Below, piece after piece: positions 16,601 through 26,067 of a stretch of 64,000 nucleotides of DNA. Both the position numbers and the translations under genes were made by a program. Source of the DNA: CAVXJN01 sp963773585 (lineage in GTDB: Bacteria > Pseudomonadota > Gammaproteobacteria > JASBUN01); the NCBI GenBank assembly GCA_963773585.1, contig CAVZBR010000013.1, positions 62,001 to 126,000 of the forward strand. Direction: 5' to 3'. Position 1 is the stretch's first letter, and every line of letters starts with the position of its first letter. The notes below the pieces were generated by a model. The model had not been told where the DNA came from. It worked only from the letters and a program-made list of their open reading frames with translations, and did no database searches.

Positions 16601-16677
16601 GAGCTACGGGGGACCGATGCGGGACCCGATTGCGTCGGGTTGGCGGCATGGAGCGGCTGTTGCATACGCCGCGCACG

Positions 16678-18147
16678 CTACATGGGCACCACATCGTACT
16701 GTTCCTGCGTATAGAGCGCCTCAACCTGCAGTTTGATCGGCTTGTCGACGAACGCTTCCAGTTCGGCAAGACTTGCCGACTCCTCGTCGAGCAACAGATC
16801 GATGACTTCCTGGGAGGCCAGAACCAGCAACTGCTCGGCATCATATTGTCGCGCTTCCCGGATAATCTCCCGGAAAATTTCATAACAAACCGTTTCCGGC
16901 GTCTTCAGGGAACCCCTGCCGCTACAGGTCGGACAGGCCTCACACAGAATGTGCTCGAGACTCTCGCGGGTCCGTTTGCGAGTCATCTCCACCAGCCCGA
17001 GCGCCGACACCTCGGTGATGTGGCTGCGGGCGTGATCCTTCTCCAGACTCTTCTCCAGGGCCCGCAGTACCTGACGCTTGTGCTCGTCCGTGGACATGTC
17101 GATGAAATCGATGATAATGATGCCGCCGAGATTACGCAGCCGCAGCTGCCGCGCGATGGCCTGCGCCGCCTCCAGATTGGTTTTGAAGATGGTTTCTTCC
17201 AAGGTGCGGTGACCGACATAGGCGCCTGTGTTCACGTCCACAGTGGTCATAGCCTCGGTCTGGTCGATGATCACGTAACCACCGGACTTGAGTTGCACCT
17301 TGCGTTCGAGGGCTTTTTGGATTTCGTCTTCGACGCTGTACAAATCGAAAATCGGCCGCTCGCCAGGATAATACTCGAGTCGATCGGCGAGCTGGGGAAT
17401 GAAACTCGAGGCGAATTCGCTGAGCCGGGCATAGGATTCCCGTGAATCGACCCGCACTTTCTCAATGTCGTCACTAACCAGATCGCGCAAAGTGCGCAGC
17501 GCCAGTTGCAGGTCTTCATGTACCACGTGGCCGGCTGGCACGGTGCCGGCACGCTCGCTGATGGACTTCCAGAGCTTGAGCAGAAAATCCCGGTCCCGCG
17601 CCAATTCGTCCGCAGCGACGCCTTCTGCAGCCGTGCGCACGATATAACCTCCCACAGCCGACTCCGACACAAATGCGCCGACGATTTCCTTCAAGCGCTG
17701 GCGCTCGATCTCGTCGTCGATCTTTGTGGACACTCCGACCGTGGATTCTCCCGGCAGGAACACCAGCGCACGCGAGGGAATGGTGATATGGGTGGTCAGC
17801 CGCGCGCCTTTGGTGCCCAGTGGGTCCTTCACTACCTGCACCAGGACCTCCTGGCCTTCGCGCAGTAGCTCGGCGATATTGTCGTTGCGAGTAGTGCCGA
17901 GATTTTCGCCTTCGTTCAGGGTCGTGGCGACGTCCGAGGCGTGCAGGAACGCGGCGCGATCCAAGCCGATGTCCACGAACGCAGCCTGCATTCCCGGCAG
18001 GACACGGCACACCTTTCCCTTGTAGATGTTACCGATCAGACCGCGGCGACTGGTCCGTTCGATATAGAGTTCCTGCAGTACACCGTTTTCCACCAACGCC
18101 ACGCGTGTTTCGCGGGGCGTCACATTGATCAATATTTCTTCGCTCAT
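16678..18147 (-). CDS. rng: Ribonuclease G
   Basis: A 489-residue endoribonuclease of the RNase E/G family, lacking the long scaffold tail of RNase E. RNase G trims the 5' end of 16S rRNA and cuts some mRNAs. It begins MSEEILINVTPRETRVAL, followed by the S1 domain (IYKGKVCRVLPGMQAAFVDIG, about 40-130). The two catalytic aspartates are D304 in TTVDVNTGAY and D347 in IIIIDFIDM, and the zinc-link cysteines are C405 and C408 in CPTCSG, at the Escherichia positions. It sits upstream of yhdP and downstream of maf, the normal order in gammaproteobacteria, with mreBCD missing from the far side. Confidence 0.97.
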   Translation of the reverse strand: MSEEILINVTPRETRVALVENGVLQELYIERTSRRGLIGNIYKGKVCRVLPGMQAAFVDIGLDRAAFLHASDVATTLNEGENLGTTRNDNIAELLREGQEVLVQVVKDPLGTKGARLTTHITIPSRALVFLPGESTVGVSTKIDDEIERQRLKEIVGAFVSESAVGGYIVRTAAEGVAADELARDRDFLLKLWKSISERAGTVPAGHVVHEDLQLALRTLRDLVSDDIEKVRVDSRESYARLSEFASSFIPQLADRLEYYPGERPIFDLYSVEDEIQKALERKVQLKSGGYVIIDQTEAMTTVDVNTGAYVGHRTLEETIFKTNLEAAQAIARQLRLRNLGGIIIIDFIDMSTDEHKRQVLRALEKSLEKDHARSHITEVSALGLVEMTRKRTRESLEHILCEACPTCSGRGSLKTPETVCYEIFREIIREARQYDAEQLLVLASQEVIDLLLDEESASLAELEAFVDKPIKLQVEALYTQEQYDVVPM

Positions 18148-18248
18148 AATCAGAGTATACGTGAGGACGGACCGAAAACGCCCGTATTGCGCTCATTTCA
18201 AGGTACTGGACGACGCAGCGTGAACCGCTGCGGCATCCGTGAATCCGG

Positions 18249-18848
18249 TCACGGCGCGGCGAGCACGTTCACCCCGAAGCAGCCCAGCAGTCGACTCGTT
18301 TCGTAGAGTGCCAGGCCCATGACGGCGGAATAACTCCCATCGAGGCGCTGCACGAATGTCGCGCCTCGTCCCTGGATCGCGTAGGCTCCCGCTTTCCCGG
18401 CGGGTTCTCCCGTGTCCCAATAAGCCTCCATCTCGGCGTCGGAGAGCTCCCGGAACCACACTCTACTGCGGCTCAGTGCGACCTGTTCGCGCTTCCCCTG
18501 GACCATGGCGACCGCGCTGAGTACTTCATGGCTGCGGCCAGAAAGACTACGCAGCAGTTCCAAGCCGTGGGCGCGACCGCTCGGTTTGCCGAGCACCATT
18601 CCCTGCACGATGACTTCGGTGTCGGCGCCCAATACGGGCAGGTTCAGGATCCTCTCGGCAGCCGACCAACCGGCGCGCGCCTTGTCCAATGCCACCCGTT
18701 GCACGTACGCGGCCGGTAACTCGCCATCGGCCACCTGCTCATGCACCGCTGTCGACAACACGTGGTAGCGCACCTGGATCTGATCCAGCAGCGCGCGCCG
18801 ACGCGGAGACTGGGAAGCGAGATAAATCTGTGGCGGTGCGTCGGACAT
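18249..18848 (-). CDS. maf: Maf nucleotide pyrophosphatase (YhdE-like, dTTP/UTP type)
   Basis: A 199-residue Maf protein, a house-cleaning enzyme that hydrolyses nucleoside triphosphates to monophosphates. The nucleotide motif LASQSPRRRALL is at residues 10-21, and GADTEVIVQGMVLGKP follows. The GADT form, where the YceF group has GSDQ, places it with the dTTP/UTP pyrophosphatases. ATG 18848 gives the standard start; the frame is open further upstream but only through rlmH sequence. Its start shares a base with the rlmH stop (TGATG), so the two are coupled. In Pseudomonas maf is next to mreD, so the join to rlmH is a rearranged neighbourhood. Confidence 0.94.
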   Translation of the reverse strand: MSDAPPQIYLASQSPRRRALLDQIQVRYHVLSTAVHEQVADGELPAAYVQRVALDKARAGWSAAERILNLPVLGADTEVIVQGMVLGKPSGRAHGLELLRSLSGRSHEVLSAVAMVQGKREQVALSRSRVWFRELSDAEMEAYWDTGEPAGKAGAYAIQGRGATFVQRLDGSYSAVMGLALYETSRLLGCFGVNVLAAP

Positions 18849-19315
18849 CAACGGTGGTACGGGTGGCCTTTTAGCAAGCTCCATGCGCGGTAGAGCTGCT
18901 CCGCCAACACAACACGCACCATGGGATGGGGCAGCGTCAGAGGCGATAACGACCAGGTTGCGTCGGCACGCCGGCGGCAAGCATCATCCAGGCCTTCAGG
19001 ACCTCCCACCAGCAGCGCCACGTCGCGGCCGTCCTGTAACCATCGCGCCAATTGCTGCGCCAGCGCCTCGGTGCTGAACGCACGTCCATCCACTTCCAAT
19101 GCGACCGCCAGCGCCCCGGTTGGCAACAGCGCCAGCATGCGCTCGCCTTCGGCGCGCCGGATTCGCGCCAAGTCTGCGCCCTTGGTTCTTCTTCCGGCCG
19201 CGACCTCGACCAACTTCAGCGCGCATTCGGGCGGCAGACGCGACGCATATTCGCGAAAACCCTGCTCCACCCACTGTGGCATACGCGTACCGACCGCGAG
19301 CAAATGAACGATCAT
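18848..19315 (-). CDS. rlmH: 23S rRNA (pseudouridine-1915-N3)-methyltransferase RlmH
   Basis: A 155-residue SPOUT methyltransferase, exactly the Escherichia length. RlmH methylates pseudouridine 1915 in helix 69 of 23S rRNA on assembled ribosomes. The SAM-binding knot is visible as LLVGGPEGLDD near residue 105, and the C-terminus LAEQLYRAWSLLKGHPYHR is the family's conserved end. Start MIVHLLAVGTRMPQW is typical. It lies 49 bases downstream of rsfS, as in most gammaproteobacteria, but is followed by maf instead of the cell-wall genes mrdA and mrdB. Confidence 0.97.
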   Translation of the reverse strand: MIVHLLAVGTRMPQWVEQGFREYASRLPPECALKLVEVAAGRRTKGADLARIRRAEGERMLALLPTGALAVALEVDGRAFSTEALAQQLARWLQDGRDVALLVGGPEGLDDACRRRADATWSLSPLTLPHPMVRVVLAEQLYRAWSLLKGHPYHR

Positions 19316-19364
19316 TCGTGCCGCCCCGAAATCGGTGGAGCGTCGGACATCTGCGCCCGAAAAC

Positions 19365-19712
19365 TTAGCGCGCCTGATTGGATTCGGGCTGCCCGGTCGA
19401 CCAAAGTTTTTCCAGATTATAAAAATCGCGGACTTGCGGCTGCATGACATGCACCACCACATCGCCCAGGTCCACCAAAATCCATTCGCCTTCGCGCTCG
19501 CCTTCCATACCGAGTAACCGCACACCCTGTTCTTTGGCGCGTTTGCCGACGTTGTCGGCAAGGGAACGCACATGCCGATTCGAAGTGCCGCTGGCAACGA
19601 TCATTACGTCTGTAAACGAAGAACGGTCGTGGACATCGAGCACACGCACATCCACCGCTTTGAGTTCGTTCAAAGCCTCGATCGCCAGCATTTCAAGTTG
19701 CTTTGGTTGCAT
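19365..19712 (-). CDS. rsfS: Ribosome silencing factor RsfS
   Basis: A 115-residue protein of the RsfS/Iojap family, which binds ribosomal protein L14 and blocks subunit joining in poor growth. The family core is clear: ALNELKAVDVRVLDV, then DVMIVASGTSNRHVRSLADNV and GEWILVDLGDVVVHVM, followed by FYNLEKLW. Start at ATG 19712. It sits between nadD and rlmH in a conserved cluster of genes. The L14 partner, rplN, is encoded at 54867-55235 in this same window. Confidence 0.95.
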   Translation of the reverse strand: MQPKQLEMLAIEALNELKAVDVRVLDVHDRSSFTDVMIVASGTSNRHVRSLADNVGKRAKEQGVRLLGMEGEREGEWILVDLGDVVVHVMQPQVRDFYNLEKLWSTGQPESNQAR

Positions 19713-19782
19713 GCGGATTCGCTCTTGGCCTCCGTTGTTGAATCTGAACCGGCGCGAACGCCGCCGGGACTCGCGGCGCGCT

Positions 19783-20415
19783 TCAACCGCTACGATAAAT
19801 CGCCTCTCGCTCGATCAGCTCACCAACCGCATCGGGCAATAGAAATCTCGCGCTGGCGCCGGCCGCAACCAAGGCGCGAATCGCGGTCGCAGATATCTCC
19901 AACTGCGTTACCGGCTGCAGCAGTATCAAGCCCGCCGCTTTCCGTTCCAACTCGGCGGTATTCACTGCCCGCTGTGATTCCATCAAAGTCGCGAATTCAC
20001 CCTGTCGCGGAGGCGTCCACCCCGGACGGTGCGCGCCCACCAGGTGTGCCAGTTCCAATATCTCCTGCCACCGGTGCCAGCGCTGGAAGCCCAGCAAGGC
20101 GTCCATCCCCAGCAACAGGCACAAGCGCGTTTGCGGAAACTCCGCGCGCAGACTCTTGAGCGTATCGACCATGAAGGACGGGCCGTCGCGGTCAAGTTCG
20201 CGGGTATCGACCCGGAATCCGGCCACGCCTGCCACCGCTACCCGCACCATCTGCAGCCGCTGCTTAGACGTCGCGCTGGGCGTGTCGCGGTGCGGCGGAT
20301 TGCGGCTGGGAATGAACCGCACTTCGTCGAGTTGCAATTGCTGCAGCAATTCGAGCGCCGGGCGCAGGTGACCAAAATGGATGGGATCGAATGTGCCGCC
20401 GAAAACGCCGATCAT
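19783..20415 (-). CDS. nadD: Nicotinate-nucleotide adenylyltransferase
   Basis: A 210-residue enzyme that joins nicotinate mononucleotide and ATP to deamido-NAD, the penultimate step of NAD synthesis. The nucleotidyltransferase motif GGTFDPIHFGH is at residues 6-16 and the second motif appears as ISATAIRALV near the end. ATG 20415 places the first motif at the usual distance from the N-terminus. The upstream gene is proA, as in Pseudomonas; Escherichia has holA there instead. The gap to proA is 87 bases and holds no further gene. Confidence 0.96.
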   Translation of the reverse strand: MIGVFGGTFDPIHFGHLRPALELLQQLQLDEVRFIPSRNPPHRDTPSATSKQRLQMVRVAVAGVAGFRVDTRELDRDGPSFMVDTLKSLRAEFPQTRLCLLLGMDALLGFQRWHRWQEILELAHLVGAHRPGWTPPRQGEFATLMESQRAVNTAELERKAAGLILLQPVTQLEISATAIRALVAAGASARFLLPDAVGELIEREAIYRSG

Positions 20416-20502
20416 GGCACCGCTGCCGCGGGAACAGAGGGCCACGAGTGCCGGGGAGTGATGCGCAGTCGCAGGCGCCCAGGCGAAGGCGCGCTACAGG
20501 AA

Positions 20503-21786
20503 TTACTTGCGAATGTGACCGTCACCAAGCACCACGAATTTCTGCGTAGTCAGCCCTTCAAGACCTACCGGGCCGCGTGCGTGAAGTTTGTCCGTACTGA
20601 TGCCTATTTCAGCGCCCAAGCCGTATTCAAACCCATCCGCAAAACGGGTCGAAGCATTGACCATTACCGAGCTGGAGTCCACTTCACGCAAAAAACGCCG
20701 GGCGTGGCCAAAGTTCTCGGTAATGATGCTGTCCGTATGATGGGAACCATAGGTTTCGATGTGTTCGATGGCCTCATCCAGATCTTTTACCACGCGCACC
20801 GCGAGAATCGGCGCCAGATATTCTTCCGCCCAATCCTCCTCACGCGCCGCGCTGATGTCGGGAGTGATGCTTTGAGTCGTTTCGCAGCCGCGCACTTCAA
20901 CGCCTTTTTCCTGCAGCATACCCACCAATTCAGGCAATACATCAGCGGCCACCGATTCCGCGACCAGCAACGTTTCCATGGTGTTGCAGGTACCATAGCG
21001 CTGCGTCTTGGCGTTGAACGCTACCTGAATCGCCTTTTCCAGGTCGGCATCATCGTCGACGTAGACATGACAGACGCCGTCGAGATGCTTGATCACCGGC
21101 ACCCGCGCTTCACGACTGACCCGCTCGATCAGACTCTTGCCGCCGCGCGGTACGATCACGTCCACGTAGGCTTGCATGCGGATCAATTCGCCTACCGCAT
21201 CCCGGTCTGTGGTCTCGACTACTTGCACCGCCTCGCGCGGCAGGCCGGCCTGCTCCAATCCAGCTTGCACGCGATCGGCAATGGCGCGGTTGGAATGAAT
21301 CGCCTCCGAGCCGCCGCGCAGAATCGCAGCATTGCCCGACTTGAGACAAAGCGCCGCTGCGTCAGCCGTAACGTTGGGGCGCGATTCATAAATGATTCCG
21401 ATTACCCCGAGCGGCACGCGCATCCGCCCGACCTGAATGCCGCTCGGGCGGTACTGCAAATCGCTGATTATGCCGACCGGATCGGGCAGTTCCGCCACCT
21501 GCCGCAGACCGTCCGCCATGGCGGCGATTCGGGCCGGAGTCAGTTCCAATCGATCGAGCATGGCGTCTGTCAAGCCTGCTTTGCGAGCTGCCTCCAGATC
21601 GAGGGCGTTGGCCTCTCCGAGCGCCTGTGCATCGTGCTCCAGGGCGTCGGCGATGGCACGCAAAGCAGAATTCTTCGCGGCCGTGTCCGCCCGCGCCATG
21701 GCACGTCCGGCACGACGGGCACGGCGCCCCAATTCCGCCATGTAGGCGGGAATCTGCAACTGTGGCGACTGCGGCTCAGCACTCAT
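20503..21786 (-). CDS. proA: Gamma-glutamyl phosphate reductase
   Basis: A 427-residue NADPH-dependent dehydrogenase that reduces gamma-glutamyl phosphate to the semialdehyde in proline synthesis. The catalytic cysteine is C267 in YGTCNTMETLL. Other conserved stretches are LGVIGIIYESRPNVTADAA (about 126-144), VIVPRGGKSLI and ISTDKLHARGPVGLEGL. The start at ATG 21786 (MSAEPQSP) gives about ten residues more than Escherichia ProA; the open frame extends further but only into the spacer before holA. The proB kinase gene is not in the window. Confidence 0.96.
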   Translation of the reverse strand: MSAEPQSPQLQIPAYMAELGRRARRAGRAMARADTAAKNSALRAIADALEHDAQALGEANALDLEAARKAGLTDAMLDRLELTPARIAAMADGLRQVAELPDPVGIISDLQYRPSGIQVGRMRVPLGVIGIIYESRPNVTADAAALCLKSGNAAILRGGSEAIHSNRAIADRVQAGLEQAGLPREAVQVVETTDRDAVGELIRMQAYVDVIVPRGGKSLIERVSREARVPVIKHLDGVCHVYVDDDADLEKAIQVAFNAKTQRYGTCNTMETLLVAESVAADVLPELVGMLQEKGVEVRGCETTQSITPDISAAREEDWAEEYLAPILAVRVVKDLDEAIEHIETYGSHHTDSIITENFGHARRFLREVDSSSVMVNASTRFADGFEYGLGAEIGISTDKLHARGPVGLEGLTTQKFVVLGDGHIRK

Positions 21787-21895
21787 TTCATGGCATCGCA
21801 AAGATCGTGGAGACAAAGTCTGACGCCGGCGGCCGGCAGAGTCACGGCCCAGCACCAACAGAACGTCGAGTGGCAGAGCGTCACATGGCAGCGCA

Positions 21896-22933
21896 TCAAA
21901 TGGACGCCTGCTTCCGCCGCTCGCCGAACAAGTCCGTTCCGGACAACCGTAGTGCCAATTGTAACAGTTCGTCCCAGGCGTTGCCCGCCGCCGCGCCTTT
22001 GGCCAAGCGTTCACAACGTCCGCAATCGAGTACCAGTTGGCGCCAGTTCGAGGCGTCGTGTCGCTTGACCGCATCGCGCACCAACGGCTTGCGGCGATCC
22101 CATACTTTGTGGCGGGTCAGCACCGATTCAAGGGAAGCACCCGTCTGGGCGTCAGCGGCAATCGCAGCCAACCCGCGAATTTCGCGGCCAAGCGCCCAGA
22201 CGACCAATGCGGGCGCGACGCCTTCCGCGTGCAATCCTGCCAACATGCGTGCGACCCGAGCCGAATTGCCGGCCAACGCCACATCCACCAGACCGAAAAC
22301 GTCGAAACGCGCGCTGTCGCTCACGGCCGTCGCAACCGCGTCCGGGCCGATGCGGCCCTCTCCGTGCAGCAAGATAAGCTTGTCGATTTCCTGGGCCGCG
22401 GCGAGCAGATTGCCCTCGACCCGCTCGGCGAGCATGGCCGCCGCTTCGCGGGTCGGCTGCAAGCCCCGGGCTCGCATGCGCCGCTGAATCCAATCCCCCA
22501 GGTTACGCGCCTCTACCGGCCACACTTGCACCAGTGCGCCCGCCGCCTCGACTGCCTGAACCCATTTGCTACGCACTGCACTGCGATCCAGCTTCGCGCA
22601 ACTGATCAGCAAAACAGTGTCCTCGGGTGGCCGCGCGCAATACGCCTGCAAGGCCTTGCTACCTGGATCCCCCGGCTTCGCGGGCATGCGCAGATCGATC
22701 AGCTTGCGTTCCGCAAACAACGACATGCTATTGGCTTCCTGCGCCAGCAAAGCCCAATCGAAACCCCGGCCGGCTTCCAACACCTGACGCTCGGTGAACC
22801 CTTGGGCGCGGGCGGTTTTACGCACGACGTCCGCGGCTTCCTGCGCCTGCAACGGCTCATCGCCACTGACGAGGTAGACTGGCAGCAGCGATTTGGCGCA
22901 GTGACCGCTGAGTTGTTCGAGCTTCAGACGCAT
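21896..22933 (-). CDS. holA: DNA polymerase III delta subunit
   Basis: A 345-residue clamp-loader subunit, which opens the beta clamp during loading on primed DNA. The N-terminal region has the family's LLPVYLVSGDEPLQAQEA and later VEGNLLAAAQEIDKLILLHG (domain II), then a helical C-terminal collar domain. Length is normal. It follows lptE with a 15-base gap, in the widely conserved order leuS-lptE-holA. The 109 bases between it and proA contain no gene. Confidence 0.95.
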   Translation of the reverse strand: MRLKLEQLSGHCAKSLLPVYLVSGDEPLQAQEAADVVRKTARAQGFTERQVLEAGRGFDWALLAQEANSMSLFAERKLIDLRMPAKPGDPGSKALQAYCARPPEDTVLLISCAKLDRSAVRSKWVQAVEAAGALVQVWPVEARNLGDWIQRRMRARGLQPTREAAAMLAERVEGNLLAAAQEIDKLILLHGEGRIGPDAVATAVSDSARFDVFGLVDVALAGNSARVARMLAGLHAEGVAPALVVWALGREIRGLAAIAADAQTGASLESVLTRHKVWDRRKPLVRDAVKRHDASNWRQLVLDCGRCERLAKGAAAGNAWDELLQLALRLSGTDLFGERRKQASI

Positions 22934-22948
22934 GGATCGCCGCTCGCT

Positions 22949-23461
22949 TCAGGATGCCCGGGCGTGGGCGAGTCGCCGCAGAATGAGCTGCGAGACATCG
23001 CGCTGCATCTCCTGCTGCAACAACGTTTCTTCGGACGACGATCCGAGCACCTGATTGGGATCGTAACGGTATTCGCGCACCACCTTGATCTCCTGCGGCG
23101 CCAGCAATTGTACGCCGTCGGCACGGGTGACCGAGAACTGTACGTAGTAGATCAGCTCGTACTCGCTCACCTGTGCCTGACTGCTGACCGACAACACCCG
23201 CCGGTCGAACCGCTCGCTCAACATATGCAGAGTGGCTCCCGCAGCCTGGGGAGATTCGACCACGTGGGCGCCGGAAGCCTCAAGGTTCAATCGCAAGTCG
23301 CGCACAACGGCGCTGTTGGCATTGCCGTCGATATAGGTCTGTTTCATGGCGGGTGGATATTCCACCGCACCGCGCAGATGGAAACCGCAACCGCTCATCA
23401 ACAGCGCCAGGAACCATAAAAAGGCGCTCAGAGCGTAGCGACGAACGTTTGCGCGACCCAT
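22949..23461 (-). CDS. lptE: LPS-assembly lipoprotein LptE
   Basis: A 170-residue outer-membrane lipoprotein that plugs the LptD barrel and helps place lipopolysaccharide on the cell surface. The N-terminal signal (WFLALLMSGC) ends in a lipobox with the modified cysteine at residue 25, followed by GFHLRG, the most conserved LptE stretch. Later motifs include LTRADGVQLLAPQEIKVVREYRYDPNQVLG in outline. It starts five bases after the leuS stop, so it is coupled to leuS. Confidence 0.95.
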   Translation of the reverse strand: MGRANVRRYALSAFLWFLALLMSGCGFHLRGAVEYPPAMKQTYIDGNANSAVVRDLRLNLEASGAHVVESPQAAGATLHMLSERFDRRVLSVSSQAQVSEYELIYYVQFSVTRADGVQLLAPQEIKVVREYRYDPNQVLGSSSEETLLQQEMQRDVSQLILRRLAHARAS

Positions 23462-23466
23462 GGGCG

Positions 23467-25923
23467 TTACTTCACCACCACGTTTACCAGCTTACCCGGC
23501 ACCACGATGACCTTGTGCAGCGCCTTACCATCGACGAATCGTTGCACATTTTCATCCGCCAGTGCGGCCTGTTCGATTACCGGTCGAGTTGCCTCGGCGG
23601 GCACCGAAATCCGGGCGCGAAGCTTGCCGTTGACCTGCACCACCAGTTCCAAGGAATCCCGTTCCAGCGCTTGTTCGTCCACTGACGGCCAGGGCGCCTC
23701 GATTACCGCAGTGGGGTGGCCGAGCGCGTTCCAAAGCGCATGACTGACGTGAGGCACGATGGGCGCCAACATCAAAACCACCGATTCCAGCGCCTCGTGT
23801 ACCACCGCGCGGCCCTGGGGAGAGCCGTCGTCGAACTTCGCAATAGCGTTGACCAACTCCATGTTGGCGGCGATGGCCGTATTGAAGGTATAGCGCCGGC
23901 CGACGTCGTCGCTGACCTTGGCGATGGTCTCATGGGCTTTGCGGCGCAATGACCGCTGGCCATCGTCGAGTGCTGCTGCACGCAGCGGTTCTACCTCACC
24001 GCCCTGAAGATGCTCCCAGACCTGGGTCCACAACCGCCGCAGAAACCGGTACGCGCCCTCCACGCCCGCATCCGACCATTCCAAAGACTGTTCCGGCGGC
24101 GCTGCAAACATGGTAAATAATCGCACCGTGTCAGCGCCGAAACGCTCGATCAGTTCCTGAGGGTCGACCGTATTGCCCTTGGACTTGGACATCTTCGCCC
24201 CGTTCTTGAGCACCATTCCCTGGGTGAGCAGGTTGGTGAACGGTTCGTCGGTGTGGAGCAAGCCCTCATCGCGCATCAGTTTATGGAAAAACCGCGCATA
24301 CAACAGATGCAGGATGGCGTGTTCGATACCGCCGATGTATTGATCCACCGGCAGCCAATGATCGGCGCGTTGATCGAGCATCGCACTACGGTTATCGAAG
24401 CTGGCGAATCGGGCAAAATACCAGGACGATTCGAAAAAGGTGTCGAAGGTGTCCGTCTCACGCTCCGCGTCGCCGCCGCAACCGGGACACTGGGTACGGT
24501 AGAACTCCGGCATGCGCTTCAAAGGCGAACCCACACCGTCGAACGATACATTCTCCGGAAGCACTACCGGCAGCTGATCCTCCGGCACCGGAACCGTGCC
24601 GCAACTGGGGCAATTGATCACCGGGATCGGCGCCCCCCAATAGCGCTGTCGGGAGACGCCCCAATCCCGCAAGCGATAATTGACCTGGCGACCACCTCGG
24701 CCGCATGCTGCAAGCCAATCGGCGATCGCGTCGAAGGCTTGCTCGGAAGTCATGCCGGTGAACTCGCCCGAGTTCACCAGTACGCCTTTGTCCGTGAATG
24801 CCTGCTGCTGCAAATCGACGCTCGCGCCGTCGTCTTGTGGCGCGATGACCTGTCTGATCGGCAGCCCGTAGGCCTGGGCGAATTCCCAGTCCCGTTGGTC
24901 GTGCGCCGGCACCGCCATCACGGCGCCCGATCCATACTCCATCAACACGAAATTGGCGACATAAACCGGAACGCGTTCGCCGCTGACCGGATGCACGGCG
25001 CGCGCTCCGGTGTCCATGCCCCTCTTCTCCAGCACGGCCATGTCCGCTTCCGCCACTTTGGTATGACGGCATTCGTCGACGAAGGCTCGGAGCTGGGAAT
25101 CAGCGGCCGCCGCGCCGAGGGCCACCGGATGCTCGGCAGCGACTGCAACGTAGGTCACGCCCATCAGGGTGTCGGGGCGGGTCGTATAGACGCTCAGGTG
25201 TTCCTCGCGGCCATCCAGATCGAACGCCAGTTCGACGCCTTCCGAGCGTCCGATCCAGTTGCGCTGCATGGTCCGAACCGATTCCGGCCAACCGTCGAGT
25301 TTGTCGATCCAATGCAACAGTTCATCGGCGTACGCCGTGATCTTCATGAACCACTGCGGAATTTCGCGCCGTTCCACGAGTGCATCGCAGCGCCAACAGC
25401 GGCCTTCGATCACCTGCTCGTTGGCCAGCACCGTGAGATCGTTCGGGCACCAGTTCACTGGCGCGGTTTTCTTGTACACCAAGCCTTTGCGCAACAGCCT
25501 CGTGAACAGCCATTGCTCCCATCGGTAATATTCCGGCTTGCAGGTCGCCAGTTCCCGACGCCAGTCGTAGCCGAAACCCAGCCGTTTGAGCTGGCCTCGC
25601 ATGTAGTCGATATTTTCGTAGGTCCAACGCGCCGGCGGAACGTCGTTTTTCATCGCCGCGTTTTCTGCCGGCAATCCGAAAGCGTCCCACCCCATCGGCT
25701 GTAGAACATTTTTGCCCTGCATACGCTGGTAACGGCTGATCACGTCGCCGATGGTGTAATTGCGCACGTGCCCCATGTGCAAGCGGCCGCTGGGGTACGG
25801 AAACATGGACAAGCAGTAGAACTTGGGTGCGTCGGGACGTTCGGAAACCTCGAAACTACCGTTCTCTTCCCAATAAAGCTGGGCTTCGGCCTCTAGGGAC
25901 GCGTGGTCGTAATGCTCGTGCAT
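23467..25923 (-). CDS. leuS: Leucyl-tRNA synthetase
   Basis: An 818-residue class I aminoacyl-tRNA synthetase that charges tRNA-Leu. The HIGH motif is HMGH at residues 49-52 in the segment FPYPSGRLHMGHVRNY, and the second signature reads KMSKSKGNTVDP. The central editing domain (CP1) has TTRPDTLMGVTYVA and the C-terminal leucine-specific region ends in VIVVPGKLVNVVVK. Start ATG 25923 (MHEHYDHASLEAEAQ) is the normal type. It heads the leuS-lptE-holA set and is divergent from the zinc-ribbon gene at 26068. Confidence 0.98.
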   Translation of the reverse strand: MHEHYDHASLEAEAQLYWEENGSFEVSERPDAPKFYCLSMFPYPSGRLHMGHVRNYTIGDVISRYQRMQGKNVLQPMGWDAFGLPAENAAMKNDVPPARWTYENIDYMRGQLKRLGFGYDWRRELATCKPEYYRWEQWLFTRLLRKGLVYKKTAPVNWCPNDLTVLANEQVIEGRCWRCDALVERREIPQWFMKITAYADELLHWIDKLDGWPESVRTMQRNWIGRSEGVELAFDLDGREEHLSVYTTRPDTLMGVTYVAVAAEHPVALGAAAADSQLRAFVDECRHTKVAEADMAVLEKRGMDTGARAVHPVSGERVPVYVANFVLMEYGSGAVMAVPAHDQRDWEFAQAYGLPIRQVIAPQDDGASVDLQQQAFTDKGVLVNSGEFTGMTSEQAFDAIADWLAACGRGGRQVNYRLRDWGVSRQRYWGAPIPVINCPSCGTVPVPEDQLPVVLPENVSFDGVGSPLKRMPEFYRTQCPGCGGDAERETDTFDTFFESSWYFARFASFDNRSAMLDQRADHWLPVDQYIGGIEHAILHLLYARFFHKLMRDEGLLHTDEPFTNLLTQGMVLKNGAKMSKSKGNTVDPQELIERFGADTVRLFTMFAAPPEQSLEWSDAGVEGAYRFLRRLWTQVWEHLQGGEVEPLRAAALDDGQRSLRRKAHETIAKVSDDVGRRYTFNTAIAANMELVNAIAKFDDGSPQGRAVVHEALESVVLMLAPIVPHVSHALWNALGHPTAVIEAPWPSVDEQALERDSLELVVQVNGKLRARISVPAEATRPVIEQAALADENVQRFVDGKALHKVIVVPGKLVNVVVK

Positions 25924-26067
25924 CGCTGGGTCAAATCGGTTTGCAGGTCGGGTAATGGACCGGCACAGGATACCGTAGGGTCGCGAATTTGAACAGGGAA
26001 GCCGCGGATGACAGGGTACGGGTTTTGAGCCAAACTAGAAGCTGAAGCAGCTGCTGAAGCAAAGCCC
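25924..26067. promoter_or_regulatory. Divergent intergenic region, leuS and the zinc-ribbon gene
   Basis: The 144 bases between the two start codons must carry promoters for both directions. A nine-base direct repeat, GCTGAAGCA, lies at 26041-26049 and 26053-26061, close to the plus-strand start. No clear -35/-10 pair or T-box-type leader for leuS was seen. Confidence 0.3.

Noticed and set aside
20029..22068. A 679-codon plus-strand frame opposite nadD and proA
   Set aside because: It covers two recognised genes on the other strand, has no family likeness, and follows from third-position GC bias.
25975..26010. GTAGGG segment near the leuS start as a further REP
   Set aside because: It has GTAG but no inverted arms follow, so it is not a member of the 7152-7940 family.
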